A stretch of DNA of 64,000 nt from Brevibacillus porteri (GTDB lineage Bacteria > Bacillota > Bacilli > Brevibacillales > Brevibacillaceae). Below the pieces are notes generated by a model. It saw nothing but the letters and a program-made list of their open reading frames with translations, ran no database searches and was not told the DNA's origin. The translations under genes were made by a program, and so were the position numbers. Below, piece by piece: positions 17,334-24,686 of the stretch (its first letter is position 1; each line of letters begins with the position of its first letter). The stretch is taken from assembly GCF_003013475.1 (NCBI RefSeq), contig NZ_PXZO01000042.1:62001-126000 (forward strand). Reading direction: 5' to 3'.

Positions 17334-18482
17334 CTATTTGTTGTATGGCGAATGACTTACTCCAGTCATCGAGCTCAGCTTCTCTAATGCTTCCTTGGCA
17401 GGCGCATGATTCTCCGCCATCGCCAACGCCGTCTGATAAGCTGCCACAGCCTCCTCCACTTGACCCAATCCTTCGTAGCATAGCCCTTTGTAATACCAGG
17501 CGTGAAAACTTCCCGATCCCTTCAAGGTCAGATGACGAATGTTGCTCTCCCCTAGCTCCAAGCAGTGATCGAACGTCATCAAGGCTCGTTTATAGTCCTT
17601 TTTCAAATACTGAATGATCCCTTTGTACAAATGCAAATCAACGTAGTCAGGATACATCTCGATTGCCTTTTCAATTCCTGGCCACGCTCCCTCAGCACTG
17701 CCGATCGAGATCAACGTAGAGTATTTGAGCTTATAAAGAAGCGAAGGAGGCATCATATGGTTTTCGAGAAACCCGATAATAGACAGATTCACGAACTTGA
17801 ACGTTTTCTCATGCTCCTGGATACGTGAGAATTCACTGGCAAGATGATACTCAATCCACGGAGAGTGGTCCTCTTTTTCTAATTCCCTCATGAGTAGCCC
17901 AATATTACGCTCGAATTTGTTCTTTCTGCCAGTAAATTCATTCATGTAGCCGTAATGGTATATCCGTACAGGCAAGATTTGAATATGGAGATCTTCGGTC
18001 AGATTGGGAAGCACCTCTTCTACGTTGAGCGTTTCATGAATGGGAAAATGGAAGCGAAAACCGATGCCATTGCGAAACAAACGTGAGTGAGCGATATGAA
18101 AAGCATCGTCTTCATTTATTTCATCTCCAATGTAATTTATTAGATGGATATAAAAAAGAGAATCCTCTTGACCGCGAAGCAACTCTTTCAATTTCTTGCT
18201 GTCTTCCTGATTCATTTCCTCATCGGCATCCATCCACAAAATCCAGTCGCCCGTTGCTTTTTCCAGTCCAAAGTTTCGCGCTTCTGCGAAGTTATCCTGC
18301 CACTCATAAGAGTGTACGACCGCTCCGAATGACTTGCCTATCTCTACCGTTTTGTCGGTACTCCCCGTGTCTACGATAATCATTTCATCCACAAGGTCTT
18401 TCACGCTTTCCAAGCACTTGTGAAGGCACTCTTCTTCGTTTTTTACAATCATACATAAGGAAATTTTGGGCGCCTCCGACAT
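17334..18482 (-). CDS. Family 2 glycosyltransferase with C-terminal TPR-like region (SunS-like)
   Basis: 382 residues, ATG at 18482 with AAAGGAGAGG upstream. The GT-A catalytic domain occupies about residues 1-230: ISLCMIVKNEEECL at the start, VDTGSTDKT, and the metal-binding DADEE at about residue 89. The C-terminal part (about 240-375) has helical pairs typical of tetratricopeptide repeats (LHLYKGIIQYLKKDYKRAL and AWYYKGLCYEGLGQVEEAV). This layout is shared with SunS, the sublancin S-glycosyltransferase, and with many protein-modifying GT2 enzymes of Bacilli. It is transcribed away from the plus-strand glycosylation genes that begin at 18656. The acceptor is unknown; the neighbouring spore-surface-type proteins are candidates. 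Confidence 0.85.
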   Translation of the reverse strand: MSEAPKISLCMIVKNEEECLHKCLESVKDLVDEMIIVDTGSTDKTVEIGKSFGAVVHSYEWQDNFAEARNFGLEKATGDWILWMDADEEMNQEDSKKLKELLRGQEDSLFYIHLINYIGDEINEDDAFHIAHSRLFRNGIGFRFHFPIHETLNVEEVLPNLTEDLHIQILPVRIYHYGYMNEFTGRKNKFERNIGLLMRELEKEDHSPWIEYHLASEFSRIQEHEKTFKFVNLSIIGFLENHMMPPSLLYKLKYSTLISIGSAEGAWPGIEKAIEMYPDYVDLHLYKGIIQYLKKDYKRALMTFDHCLELGESNIRHLTLKGSGSFHAWYYKGLCYEGLGQVEEAVAAYQTALAMAENHAPAKEALEKLSSMTGVSHSPYNK

Positions 18483-18588
18483 GCTGCTCCTCTCCTTTTA
18501 CACACATCACTGAGATCGTAGTCTATCCCCCCTTTACTCTATGAACGGACTGCTCCTTTCAGAACGGCGCCATTTCCTTGGTTTTCGA

Positions 18589-18616
18589 ACCTTTTCCTGA
18601 AGCAGCGCATAGGTAG
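18589..18616 (+). promoter_or_regulatory. Sigma-K-like promoter motif upstream of the methyltransferase gene
   Basis: AC, then exactly 17 bases, then CATAGGTAG. The sigma-K consensus is AC-N17-CATANNNTA; the last two positions deviate. It lies about 40 bases upstream of the start at 18656. Supported only by pattern. Confidence 0.35.
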
Positions 18617-18655
18617 TGGTAGGCAGATATCACAAAGAAAGCAGGGATCGTATCC

Positions 18656-19558
18656 ATGCATGACTCATGTCCCTTGTGCAACAGCGCTCAGGTTGCGCTT
18701 TTCCACCAGTACGCTACCTTTTCGCTCCTAACGTGCAAAGATTGTGATCTCGTTTTTCAACCTCACCTCGATCAAGTCAACGTGCCACAGCTGGTTGCAG
18801 ACATTTATGATGCGAGTTGGGTTTCCATGCGGGATCAATATGCCAAAAATACATTTACGGAGCATGCGATCTTCCATACATTGCTGCTCGATATGTGGTT
18901 TTCGGAAAAAGGAAAGCTGCTCGAAATTGGTCCAGGAACAGGAGAGTTGTTATTCCTTGCTCGTGAGGCTGGGTGGGAAGTTGTTGGGGTAGAGCCGTCG
19001 CATCAATCATGCGCATACGCCCAAGACCGGTATGGGCTACAACTGGTTCATTCGTTATGGAACTCCTCCGTTCTCGCCCCCGAACACATTGGTACTTTTG
19101 ATGCCATCGTTTTTTGTCACGTCTTTGAGCATATTTCGCATCCGAAGCAATACCTTGAAGAATTGAAGGGGTTTCTTAAACCAGGAGGAAAAGTCATTTT
19201 TAGCGTGCCGAACAAAAACTCGTTCACCAATACACTGTTTGGGGTGTATTCCCCGTTGTATACCGAGAATGACCACCTCTTTCATTACTCCCGTGACAAT
19301 CTGATCTCACTGCTTCATCAAGGTGGCTGGGAGGTCCTCTCTATCTTTTCTCGAGAAGAAACGAACCGCTTGGAAAACCATCTGCGCAAGACCACGCAAA
19401 CACCTTTCCCGATCCAAGACATCATGAAGCTAGCCGTGAACCTCCAGTCGACCTTCCAAGGCCATGAAATCTTCTGCATTGCAACACGACAAGCGCAGGA
19501 GGTGCAGCACATAGATGACCAGAGCCAAGCTGACTCTTTCCATGATTGTAAAAAATGA
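18656..19558 (+). CDS. SAM-dependent methyltransferase with N-terminal zinc ribbon
   Basis: 300 residues; AGGGA lies eight bases upstream of the ATG. Four cysteines (Cys5, Cys8, Cys27, Cys30) form a likely zinc site, followed at residues 88-96 by the class I SAM-binding motif LLEIGPGTG, VVGVEPS as the acidic strand end, and FDAIVFCHVFEHISHP as the post-motif region. This layout occurs in methyltransferases that modify sugars or sugar nucleotides in polysaccharide and glycoprotein clusters. It begins a run of same-strand genes in which the next glycosyltransferase gene overlaps its end by 44 bases. O- or C-methylation of a glycan unit is the likely role; the acceptor is inferred from neighbours only. 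Confidence 0.82.
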   Translation: MHDSCPLCNSAQVALFHQYATFSLLTCKDCDLVFQPHLDQVNVPQLVADIYDASWVSMRDQYAKNTFTEHAIFHTLLLDMWFSEKGKLLEIGPGTGELLFLAREAGWEVVGVEPSHQSCAYAQDRYGLQLVHSLWNSSVLAPEHIGTFDAIVFCHVFEHISHPKQYLEELKGFLKPGGKVIFSVPNKNSFTNTLFGVYSPLYTENDHLFHYSRDNLISLLHQGGWEVLSIFSREETNRLENHLRKTTQTPFPIQDIMKLAVNLQSTFQGHEIFCIATRQAQEVQHIDDQSQADSFHDCKK

Positions 19559-20216
19559 AGGCAATCGGTATTTGAGACAAGCGTTGGAAGCACATAAAGA
19601 CTTTATTGACGCAGCCGTCATCATCGACGATGGCAGTATCGATCATACCGTGGATCTCTGTAGAGAGGTTCTCAAGGGCATTCCTCTTCATCTGGTCCAA
19701 AACGCTACCTCTCAGTTTTCCAACGAGGTCGCCTTGCGCAAACAACAATGGCAAGAAACAATCCAGACTGAGCCGGGATGGATTTTGAATCTGGACGCCG
19801 ATGAAATCATGGATAGCACCTTCCCCTCAAACGTTTCCGATATTTTGGAACAGCAGACATACGAGGCGATCTACTTTCGTTTGTACGATATGTGGAGCGA
19901 GACGCATTATCGCGAAGATGTGTATTGGAAAGCCCATCATTACTACCGTCCTTTTATGATCAAATATCGCCCTGACTTCCCATATATATGGAGAGAAACC
20001 CCTCAGCATTGCGGCAGATTCCCTCTCTCGATCAACCAGTTCCCTTACCTGTGCCATCCATCACGCGTGAAACATTTTGGCTGGGCACGACTCGAAGATA
20101 GACAAAGCAAATACAACCGCTATCAGCTCCTCGACCCCGAAGCCAGATATGGCTGGAAGGAACAGTATGAATCCATCTTGGATCAACATCCCAATCTGTT
20201 GGAATGGGTGGAATGA
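19515..20216 (+). CDS. Family 2 glycosyltransferase (short form)
   Basis: 233 residues, with GGAGGTG ten bases upstream of the ATG. The GT-A fold is shown by LTLSMIVKNEGNRYL, IDDGSIDHT and the metal-binding motif LNLDADEIMD at about residue 95. It lacks the TPR tail of its neighbours and ends soon after the catalytic region, in HFGWARLEDRQSKYNRY, a motif often seen in GT2 enzymes of this type where the His closes over the donor. The start lies inside the upstream methyltransferase gene (44-base overlap), indicating coupled translation. It likely transfers a sugar to a glycan or protein made by this locus. Confidence 0.82.
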   Translation: MTRAKLTLSMIVKNEGNRYLRQALEAHKDFIDAAVIIDDGSIDHTVDLCREVLKGIPLHLVQNATSQFSNEVALRKQQWQETIQTEPGWILNLDADEIMDSTFPSNVSDILEQQTYEAIYFRLYDMWSETHYREDVYWKAHHYYRPFMIKYRPDFPYIWRETPQHCGRFPLSINQFPYLCHPSRVKHFGWARLEDRQSKYNRYQLLDPEARYGWKEQYESILDQHPNLLEWVE

Positions 20217-20218
20217 AG

Positions 20219-20929
20219 ATGATCATTCGCGATATCGAAAAGGCTTTGCAGCAGTCCAATTGTAATCACTGGCGATACAACTCACTCTCGTTGAGCAAAC
20301 AGGCCCTTGTACATGCATGTCGTCATATCAACACAGAAAAGGAGACGTGCCAGGTGCTTCAGTTGGGTGGAGGTGACTCCGCTCTGTTTTGGAAATCACT
20401 GGGCGATCTTGAGCTGCTCCCGGTTCAAGCAACTATTGTGGAGCATCATCCGATTCGTGCAAAGGAAATCAAGGAGAGCCTAGGGGATGTACCACATGTC
20501 GCTTTCGTGACCAGTTCTTTGAAGCAACTATCCGAAGAGGAATGGAACAAGGTCTTCGACAATCCAGCAGAGAGCAGGAGCTTGTGGTCTGCCATCGGAC
20601 AGCATGTTCCCGAGAATCAATTTGATCATTATTGCATTCAAAATGCCTTTTACGCGGATTTGGGCCAACTTTCGCTTTCCCGTCATTCAGTAGATGTCAT
20701 GGTTGTGGACGGTCCGCATGGTAACGGCCGCTCTCTTGCCTATCCACTATTTATTGACACACTCAAACCAGATGCACTTATTCTCGTAGATGATTTTGAT
20801 CACTATCCCTTTCTGGCTCATCTCGGAAAAATCTATCACTACGAAGAACTTTTTCGAGAGATAGCCGGAAATCGTCGCTGGGTATTGGTAAGGCTCCGGG
20901 GCTTACATACGCATAAATCTATGAGGTGA
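20219..20929 (+). CDS. Putative SAM-binding/methyltransferase-fold protein of unknown function
   Basis: 236 residues from the ATG at 20219, chosen because GGGTGG lies seven bases upstream; ATGs at 20204 and 20213 are alternatives. I see a Rossmann-like pattern: VLQLGGGDSALFW at about residue 48, ATIVEHHPIRAKEIKE as a possible acidic-end strand, and VDVMVVDGPHGNGRSLAYP with LILVDDFDHY further on. This resembles class I methyltransferases of the type that hold an Asp-rich active site, but the glycine motif is not canonical. It overlaps the end of the glycosyltransferase gene and runs into the first small paralogous helical protein with a five-base gap, so the genes are one transcript. Function is not assigned. 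Confidence 0.6.
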   Translation: MIIRDIEKALQQSNCNHWRYNSLSLSKQALVHACRHINTEKETCQVLQLGGGDSALFWKSLGDLELLPVQATIVEHHPIRAKEIKESLGDVPHVAFVTSSLKQLSEEEWNKVFDNPAESRSLWSAIGQHVPENQFDHYCIQNAFYADLGQLSLSRHSVDVMVVDGPHGNGRSLAYPLFIDTLKPDALILVDDFDHYPFLAHLGKIYHYEELFREIAGNRRWVLVRLRGLHTHKSMR

Positions 20930-20934
20930 TGATC

Positions 20935-21252
20935 ATGTCCCAAGCATCGATCCCTACTATTACGCCTGTTATCTCGATTACTCTTGGCCAAACCACTTCG
21001 CTCTTGCTTGCATCCATCGCGTTAGAAGAACTGGCTTTGGCTCACATTCTGAACGCAGAGGCTGAAAAGCTCCAATTTATTTTAGGCACCCTTGTTCCAG
21101 GGCTTGAACCACCCGCTACACTCTCCGACATCCTGCTCGTCCATTCAAGCGTTCGTCAAACGATACAAGATGTCATCAAAAAAGAAATACTTCTCCAATT
21201 CAAATTGGAAAATATCGTGGATAATCTTCTTCCACAGATTCCTTCGAGTTAA
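20935..21252 (+). CDS. Small helical protein, paralog 1 of the collagen-preface-like family
   Basis: 105 residues from the ATG at 20935 (GAGGTG six bases upstream; GTG and ATG codons just before it are less likely). The protein has two helical blocks: block [26 protein letters not shown], and block B, SVRQTIQDVIKKEILLQ. The short N-terminus, ASIPTITPVISIT, recurs in the paralogs. There is no signal peptide or membrane segment. The same two blocks form the N-terminus of the collagen-like protein at 26785, where they precede a Gly-X-Thr region, so this is a stand-alone copy of that preface domain. It may self-assemble or cap collagen-like filaments on the spore surface. That function is inference. 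Confidence 0.75.
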   Translation: MSQASIPTITPVISITLGQTTSLLLASIALEELALAHILNAEAEKLQFILGTLVPGLEPPATLSDILLVHSSVRQTIQDVIKKEILLQFKLENIVDNLLPQIPSS

Positions 21253-21290
21253 TAGGCCTCATTCGTATGGAAACTACCACAATACCACTG

Positions 21291-21320
21291 GTCCGGGTCA
21301 ATCGATCCGGGCTTTTCCTT
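21291..21320 (+). terminator. Terminator after paralog 1
   Basis: GTCCGGGTC pairs with GATCCGGGC (two G-T pairs), followed by a T-rich run. It would end the transcript that starts near 18600. Confidence 0.6.
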
Positions 21321-21495
21321 TTCCTTGCTTCCTTGCGCATGGTGTACAAATTAACAGTTCAGTGGGACACACACCTATGCATACACTTACCGTAGTTAAA
21401 ACGAAGGGGGAGTTTGCTATCGATCACGCGTTTAGAAGTAAGCGATAGGCTTACATGAGTAAAATAGTTACCCATTACTTCAAAGAGGTGATCTC

Positions 21496-21828
21496 ATGTC
21501 TCAATCTACCATCCCTAACATTACCCCAACGATTTCCGTTACGATTGAGCAATCCGTATCTTTACTGCTGGCATCCATTGCTCTGGAAGAATTGTCTTTG
21601 GTGCATATTATGAATGCAGAGGCAGAAAAACTCCAGTTTGTGGTAGGTACATTGGGGGTTACGCCTGAGGTCGTCCCCACCATCTCTGACATTCTCGCCG
21701 TTAACAACAGTGTTCGCAAAACGCTACAAGATGTCATCAAAAAAGAAATGCTCTTGCAATTCAAGCTGGAAAATGTGGTTAGCATTATCCCGGGCGCCTC
21801 TACTTCCTTATCGAATGAATACGATTAA
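21496..21828 (+). CDS. Small helical protein, paralog 2 of the collagen-preface-like family
   Basis: 110 residues; GAGGTG lies six bases before the ATG, the same spacing as in paralog 1. It begins with [15 protein letters not shown] and carries block A ([25 protein letters not shown]) and block B (SVRKTLQDVIKKEMLLQ) with high identity to paralog 1, including near-identical DNA over block B, so the two copies arose by duplication. It has its own upstream region of 243 bases, containing the terminator of the previous unit. No signal peptide is present, as expected for a mother-cell protein deposited on the forespore. No enzymatic motif is visible. Confidence 0.75.
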   Translation: MSQSTIPNITPTISVTIEQSVSLLLASIALEELSLVHIMNAEAEKLQFVVGTLGVTPEVVPTISDILAVNNSVRKTLQDVIKKEMLLQFKLENVVSIIPGASTSLSNEYD

Positions 21829-21943
21829 GTTGTCATATTAAGATCGCGGTTACATAACATGTACTGCGAGGAAGTTTCCATTTATTCACTATCAATTACG
21901 CGATCCTATGACGATCCTATCGTTTTTAAGTACGTTGTAAGAA

Positions 21944-22005
21944 ACTTGCCCGAAGGAGTTCTGTGCAAATAAAGGGAAGCAGATCTCCTTCTATTTCGGG
22001 CAAGT
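21944..22005 (+). terminator. Long perfect hairpin between paralogs 2 and 3 (terminator or leader structure)
   Basis: ACTTGCCCGAA pairs perfectly with TTCGGGCAAGT over 11 base pairs. The 40-base interior contains a second nested pairing (AAGGAG with CTCCTT). A T-rich run (CTTATTTTG) follows, so it may stop the paralog 2 transcript. Confidence 0.55.
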
Positions 22006-22050
22006 CTTATTTTGTATACAAAATCATACAAACAAAGGATGTAGATAACG

Positions 22051-22395
22051 ATGTCAATGCCCACGGTCCCCAATATAACACCGGAAATCATATTGAAACG
22101 CAACGAAGTATTAAATCTGCTTCTCACCTCCATTGCGCTGGAGGAAATCGGACTTTCTCACATTATTAATGCAGAGGGGCAAAAGATCCAAAAAATCGTG
22201 AAGGAGCAATCCCTCTCGCTCAATGATGCACTTGCCCTAAACAATAGCGTGGAACGAATGCTGCGCAATGTCATCAAGACAGAGATGCTCTTGCAATTCA
22301 AGCTGGAGGACATTATTAAGCTGGAGCAGATGCATGATCATCATAACCACGATGACTTACCTGACTTGCCCGACCTGACTTGCTTCAAAGAATAA
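22051..22395 (+). CDS. Small helical protein, paralog 3 of the collagen-preface-like family
   Basis: 114 residues; AAAGGA lies 11 bases before the ATG. The N-terminus, SMPTVPNITPEIILK, matches the paralogs. Block A is LLLTSIALEEIGLSHIINAEGQKIQ and block B is SVERMLRNVIKTEMLLQ. The segment between the blocks is shorter than in paralogs 1 and 2. The C-terminus adds a His- and Asp-rich tail (HDHHNHDDLPDLPDL) not found in the other copies, possibly metal-binding. The gene follows a strong hairpin, so it is probably transcribed from its own promoter. Confidence 0.72.
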   Translation: MSMPTVPNITPEIILKRNEVLNLLLTSIALEEIGLSHIINAEGQKIQKIVKEQSLSLNDALALNNSVERMLRNVIKTEMLLQFKLEDIIKLEQMHDHHNHDDLPDLPDLTCFKE

Positions 22396-22407
22396 CCCTC
22401 ACTACTC

Positions 22408-22435
22408 ACACTGCTTCTCATGGGATCATAATTTT
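22408..22435 (+). promoter_or_regulatory. Sigma-K-like promoter motif upstream of paralog 4
   Basis: AC, 17 bases, then CATAATTTT, close to the sigma-K consensus AC-N17-CATANNNTA. It ends 18 bases before the start at 22453. Supported only by pattern. Confidence 0.35.
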
Positions 22436-22452
22436 ATTGAAGAGGGATGATG

Positions 22453-22818
22453 ATGACCTTACAAGATAAAGTTCAATCAAATGATTTGCCGACGCGCGAA
22501 GAAGCTTTGAGTCATTTGCTGCAATCGATTGCCCTAGAGGAAGAAGCCTTGTCTAGATTGCTAACTGCTGAAGCTGACAAAGCCCTTGCTTTCGTTGGCA
22601 AAAATCTGGACTTCCCCAACAACCCGTCCAATGATGAGATCATCACCTTTAATCGTACAGTCATTTCGATTCTGGATTCGGTGCTGATGGCTGAGTGGCT
22701 TTTGTTAAAAAAGCTGGATGCAGCCATTCACATGTACCCTGTGGCGCATAAATCAAATTTTGAGATGGAAGAATCCGATTTCGGGGATGAATTGGATGAC
22801 ATCACCATCGACTATTAA
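22453..22818 (+). CDS. Small helical protein, diverged paralog 4 of the preface-like family
   Basis: 121 residues from the ATG at 22453, with AGAGGG six bases upstream; two further in-frame ATGs lie within that spacer. It lacks the SxxxPxIT start of the other copies but keeps block A in altered form (LLQSIALEEEALSRLLTAEADKALAF) and a weaker block B (VISILDSVLMAEWLLLKKLD), so I treat it as a diverged member. The C-terminus is acidic (MEESDFGDELDDITID). The next gene follows after 35 bases. Placement between paralog 3 and the low-complexity protein suggests a shared structural role. Confidence 0.65.
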   Translation: MTLQDKVQSNDLPTREEALSHLLQSIALEEEALSRLLTAEADKALAFVGKNLDFPNNPSNDEIITFNRTVISILDSVLMAEWLLLKKLDAAIHMYPVAHKSNFEMEESDFGDELDDITIDY

Positions 22819-22853
22819 GGATTGTTCATTTCAGGAATTCGAGGTCAATTGCC

Positions 22854-23708
22854 ATGAAGAACAGAGGTATCGATGACACCGTTCTAAAACTGACCTATTC
22901 CATCGTCCAGTTGGTCAAAGGATTGGAATCACGCTTTCATCATGCCAAAGATTACGAGCTTATGCTGCTTGGCTACCAACTATCAACGATGATCAATCTG
23001 CTCGTCAGACTGCATACCCACACACATAATAAGCAGATTACTCACAGCTTCCTTTTTGAATCGCGTATCCCTCTCCATCCCACAAGCGAAACATACACAC
23101 ATGTCCTTGCTTCAATTGCCCAGTTATCGGAGTTGGTAAAGTCGTGGAGCTTTCCACATAAACAAATCGCGACATTCATTGAAGATCATTTGCGGCAATT
23201 ACAAGCTTTTTACTTGATAGAAGACCATCCCCATCATCAAGCAAAGTCTATGGAACCGGAAGAGGATTCCCCCTACGAAGAGCCGATGCAATTAGAGCTG
23301 GAAGGAGTTTTTCCAGATGACGAACCGATGCAATTAGAGCTGGAAGGAGTTTTTCCAGATGACGAACCGATACAGTTGGATCTGGGTGAGCAAACGAAAG
23401 CCACTGACGTTCCACCTATGCCTCCCCCAACCCCTCCATTGCTCGCAAATGACGCACGCATCGATACAGCCAACAACCGGAAATCACTACGTCCAAAACC
23501 CCCATTATTAGCACAAACTGCGTCCATCCCTACTCCCGATAAAAACAGAAACAAATCCGTGCGTTCCAAGCCTGTAGCGAACGTGGAAAAAGTGCGTGGC
23601 AAGAAAAAAATGCTCGCGAAGCGAGTGTCTGCACCTGCACGGCCTCCCTATGTACCGAACTCCGTAAAGGTACGTATCGGCAATGTCACCAAGATCATCC
23701 ACATATGA
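22854..23708 (+). CDS. Uncharacterised protein with helical head, acidic 14-residue repeats and basic tail
   Basis: 284 residues; I recognise no family. Residues 1-125 look helical with His clusters (HTHTHNKQITH, EDHPHHQAK). From about residue 142 there are two full 14-residue repeats (EEPMQLELEGVFPD, DEPMQLELEGVFPD) and the start of a third, encoded by nearly identical 42-base units. Residues 175-265 are rich in Pro, Lys and Arg, with a repeated PPLLA element. The last 20 residues (PNSVKVRIGNVTKIIHI) look folded. There is no signal peptide. The layout of acidic repeats and a basic tail resembles spore coat or scaffold proteins, but this is only compositional. It sits among spore-surface-type and glycosylation genes. 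Confidence 0.6.
   Translation: MKNRGIDDTVLKLTYSIVQLVKGLESRFHHAKDYELMLLGYQLSTMINLLVRLHTHTHNKQITHSFLFESRIPLHPTSETYTHVLASIAQLSELVKSWSFPHKQIATFIEDHLRQLQAFYLIEDHPHHQAKSMEPEEDSPYEEPMQLELEGVFPDDEPMQLELEGVFPDDEPIQLDLGEQTKATDVPPMPPPTPPLLANDARIDTANNRKSLRPKPPLLAQTASIPTPDKNRNKSVRSKPVANVEKVRGKKKMLAKRVSAPARPPYVPNSVKVRIGNVTKIIHI
23277..23385 (+). repeat. Direct repeats of 42 bases within the 22854 gene
   Basis: Two copies (23277-23318 and 23319-23360) differ at only two or three bases near their starts and are followed by a partial, diverged third copy. They keep the reading frame and are likely to vary in number between strains. Confidence 0.8.
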
Positions 23709-23736
23709 ACCTGAATCTAATGAAGGAGTAAGGTAT

Positions 23737-24660
23737 ATGGATCGTTTGGAATTGATCGAAGTGGCCGGCAACAGTTATGTGGTCTCCGGTAAATACGGGA
23801 TCGGGGTCTATTTGGATAGGTCCAGCAAAACCGCTGTTTGCATTGATAGCGGCCCAAATGCCGCTGTCATCGAGAAAGTATGCAGTAGAATCAGCGATCG
23901 AGGGTATCAAATCCTTGCCGTTGTTCATACACATGGTCACGCTGTTAACCACGGTGGCAATCTTTATTTGAAAAAGAGGTTCCCCAACCTTCGCATCTAT
24001 GCGACACATTTGGCATCCTATATCATCGAAAATCCACATCTCGAGCCTTTGGTTTTCGACGCAGGTGGAGGGTCTGATGCGAAGCCTGATCAAAACAAAG
24101 AGAATGCACGTGCGCTCGTAACGGATTATCTTCCATCCACCGATGGTATCTTTCACGTCGATACCATTCCATTCAAAATCGTCTCCTTACCTGGACATTC
24201 GCCGGGAATGGTCGGCATTATTACCCCTGATCATGTTCTTTACTGCGGCGATGCCTTGTTTGGCCCCAAAACGTTGAACAAGCAGGATCTCCTTTTTTTT
24301 AACGATCTGAAGGCTGCCAAAAGAAGCTTCAAGAAGCTCTCGATGATGAAATTGAACGCTTATGTGCTGTACCATGGTGGACCCTTTAAAACAGTAACGG
24401 GTTTAATTAACAAGCATCTCAGCCTTATGAAAGACACCTCTGCTTTTCTTGAAGCATGGATTCATGAGCAGCCAAGCACTCTCGAACAAGTAGTCCAAAA
24501 AGTCATGAAAAAATATGAGTTTGAAGATGACTTGCACCGCTACGGTTTGACTACTTCGATTATCCGCTCTTATGTAAAAGAGCTACAGCAAGAAAACCGA
24601 ATTGTCGCAAAAGTGGACAATGGTTTACTGATATTCAGTAAACCTGCGGCAACTACTTGA
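23737..24660 (+). CDS. Metallo-beta-lactamase-fold protein with degenerate metal-binding motif
   Basis: 307 residues from the ATG at 23737 (AAGGAG nearby). The fold is clear: a VHTHGHAVNHGGN strand-loop in place of the canonical THxHxDHxGG, LPGHSPG with the third conserved His, YCGDALFG with the bridging Asp, and LYHGGP near the end of the core. The Asp and following His of HxHxDH are replaced by Val and Asn, which should weaken or remove one metal site. A C-terminal helical part (about residues 230-307) resembles the winged-helix tail seen in LACTB2-like hydrolases. It lies between the low-complexity protein and a large glycosyltransferase. A lactone, thioester or phosphodiester hydrolase role is possible, but the motif change makes catalysis uncertain. 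Confidence 0.75.
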   Translation: MDRLELIEVAGNSYVVSGKYGIGVYLDRSSKTAVCIDSGPNAAVIEKVCSRISDRGYQILAVVHTHGHAVNHGGNLYLKKRFPNLRIYATHLASYIIENPHLEPLVFDAGGGSDAKPDQNKENARALVTDYLPSTDGIFHVDTIPFKIVSLPGHSPGMVGIITPDHVLYCGDALFGPKTLNKQDLLFFNDLKAAKRSFKKLSMMKLNAYVLYHGGPFKTVTGLINKHLSLMKDTSAFLEAWIHEQPSTLEQVVQKVMKKYEFEDDLHRYGLTTSIIRSYVKELQQENRIVAKVDNGLLIFSKPAATT

Positions 24661-24686
24661 ACAAAGGCTATATATGGGGGTGTACC

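Noticed and set aside
17334..20216. A glycocin (sublancin-like) bacteriocin cluster, suggested by SunS-like glycosyltransferases
   Set aside because: No Cys-rich double-glycine precursor peptide, SunT-type peptidase exporter or thiol-disulfide oxidoreductase gene is present; the small proteins here are helical and lack cysteines.
23277..23385. Possible CRISPR-like repeat
   Set aside because: The 42-base units are directly adjacent without spacers and stay in frame within a gene.
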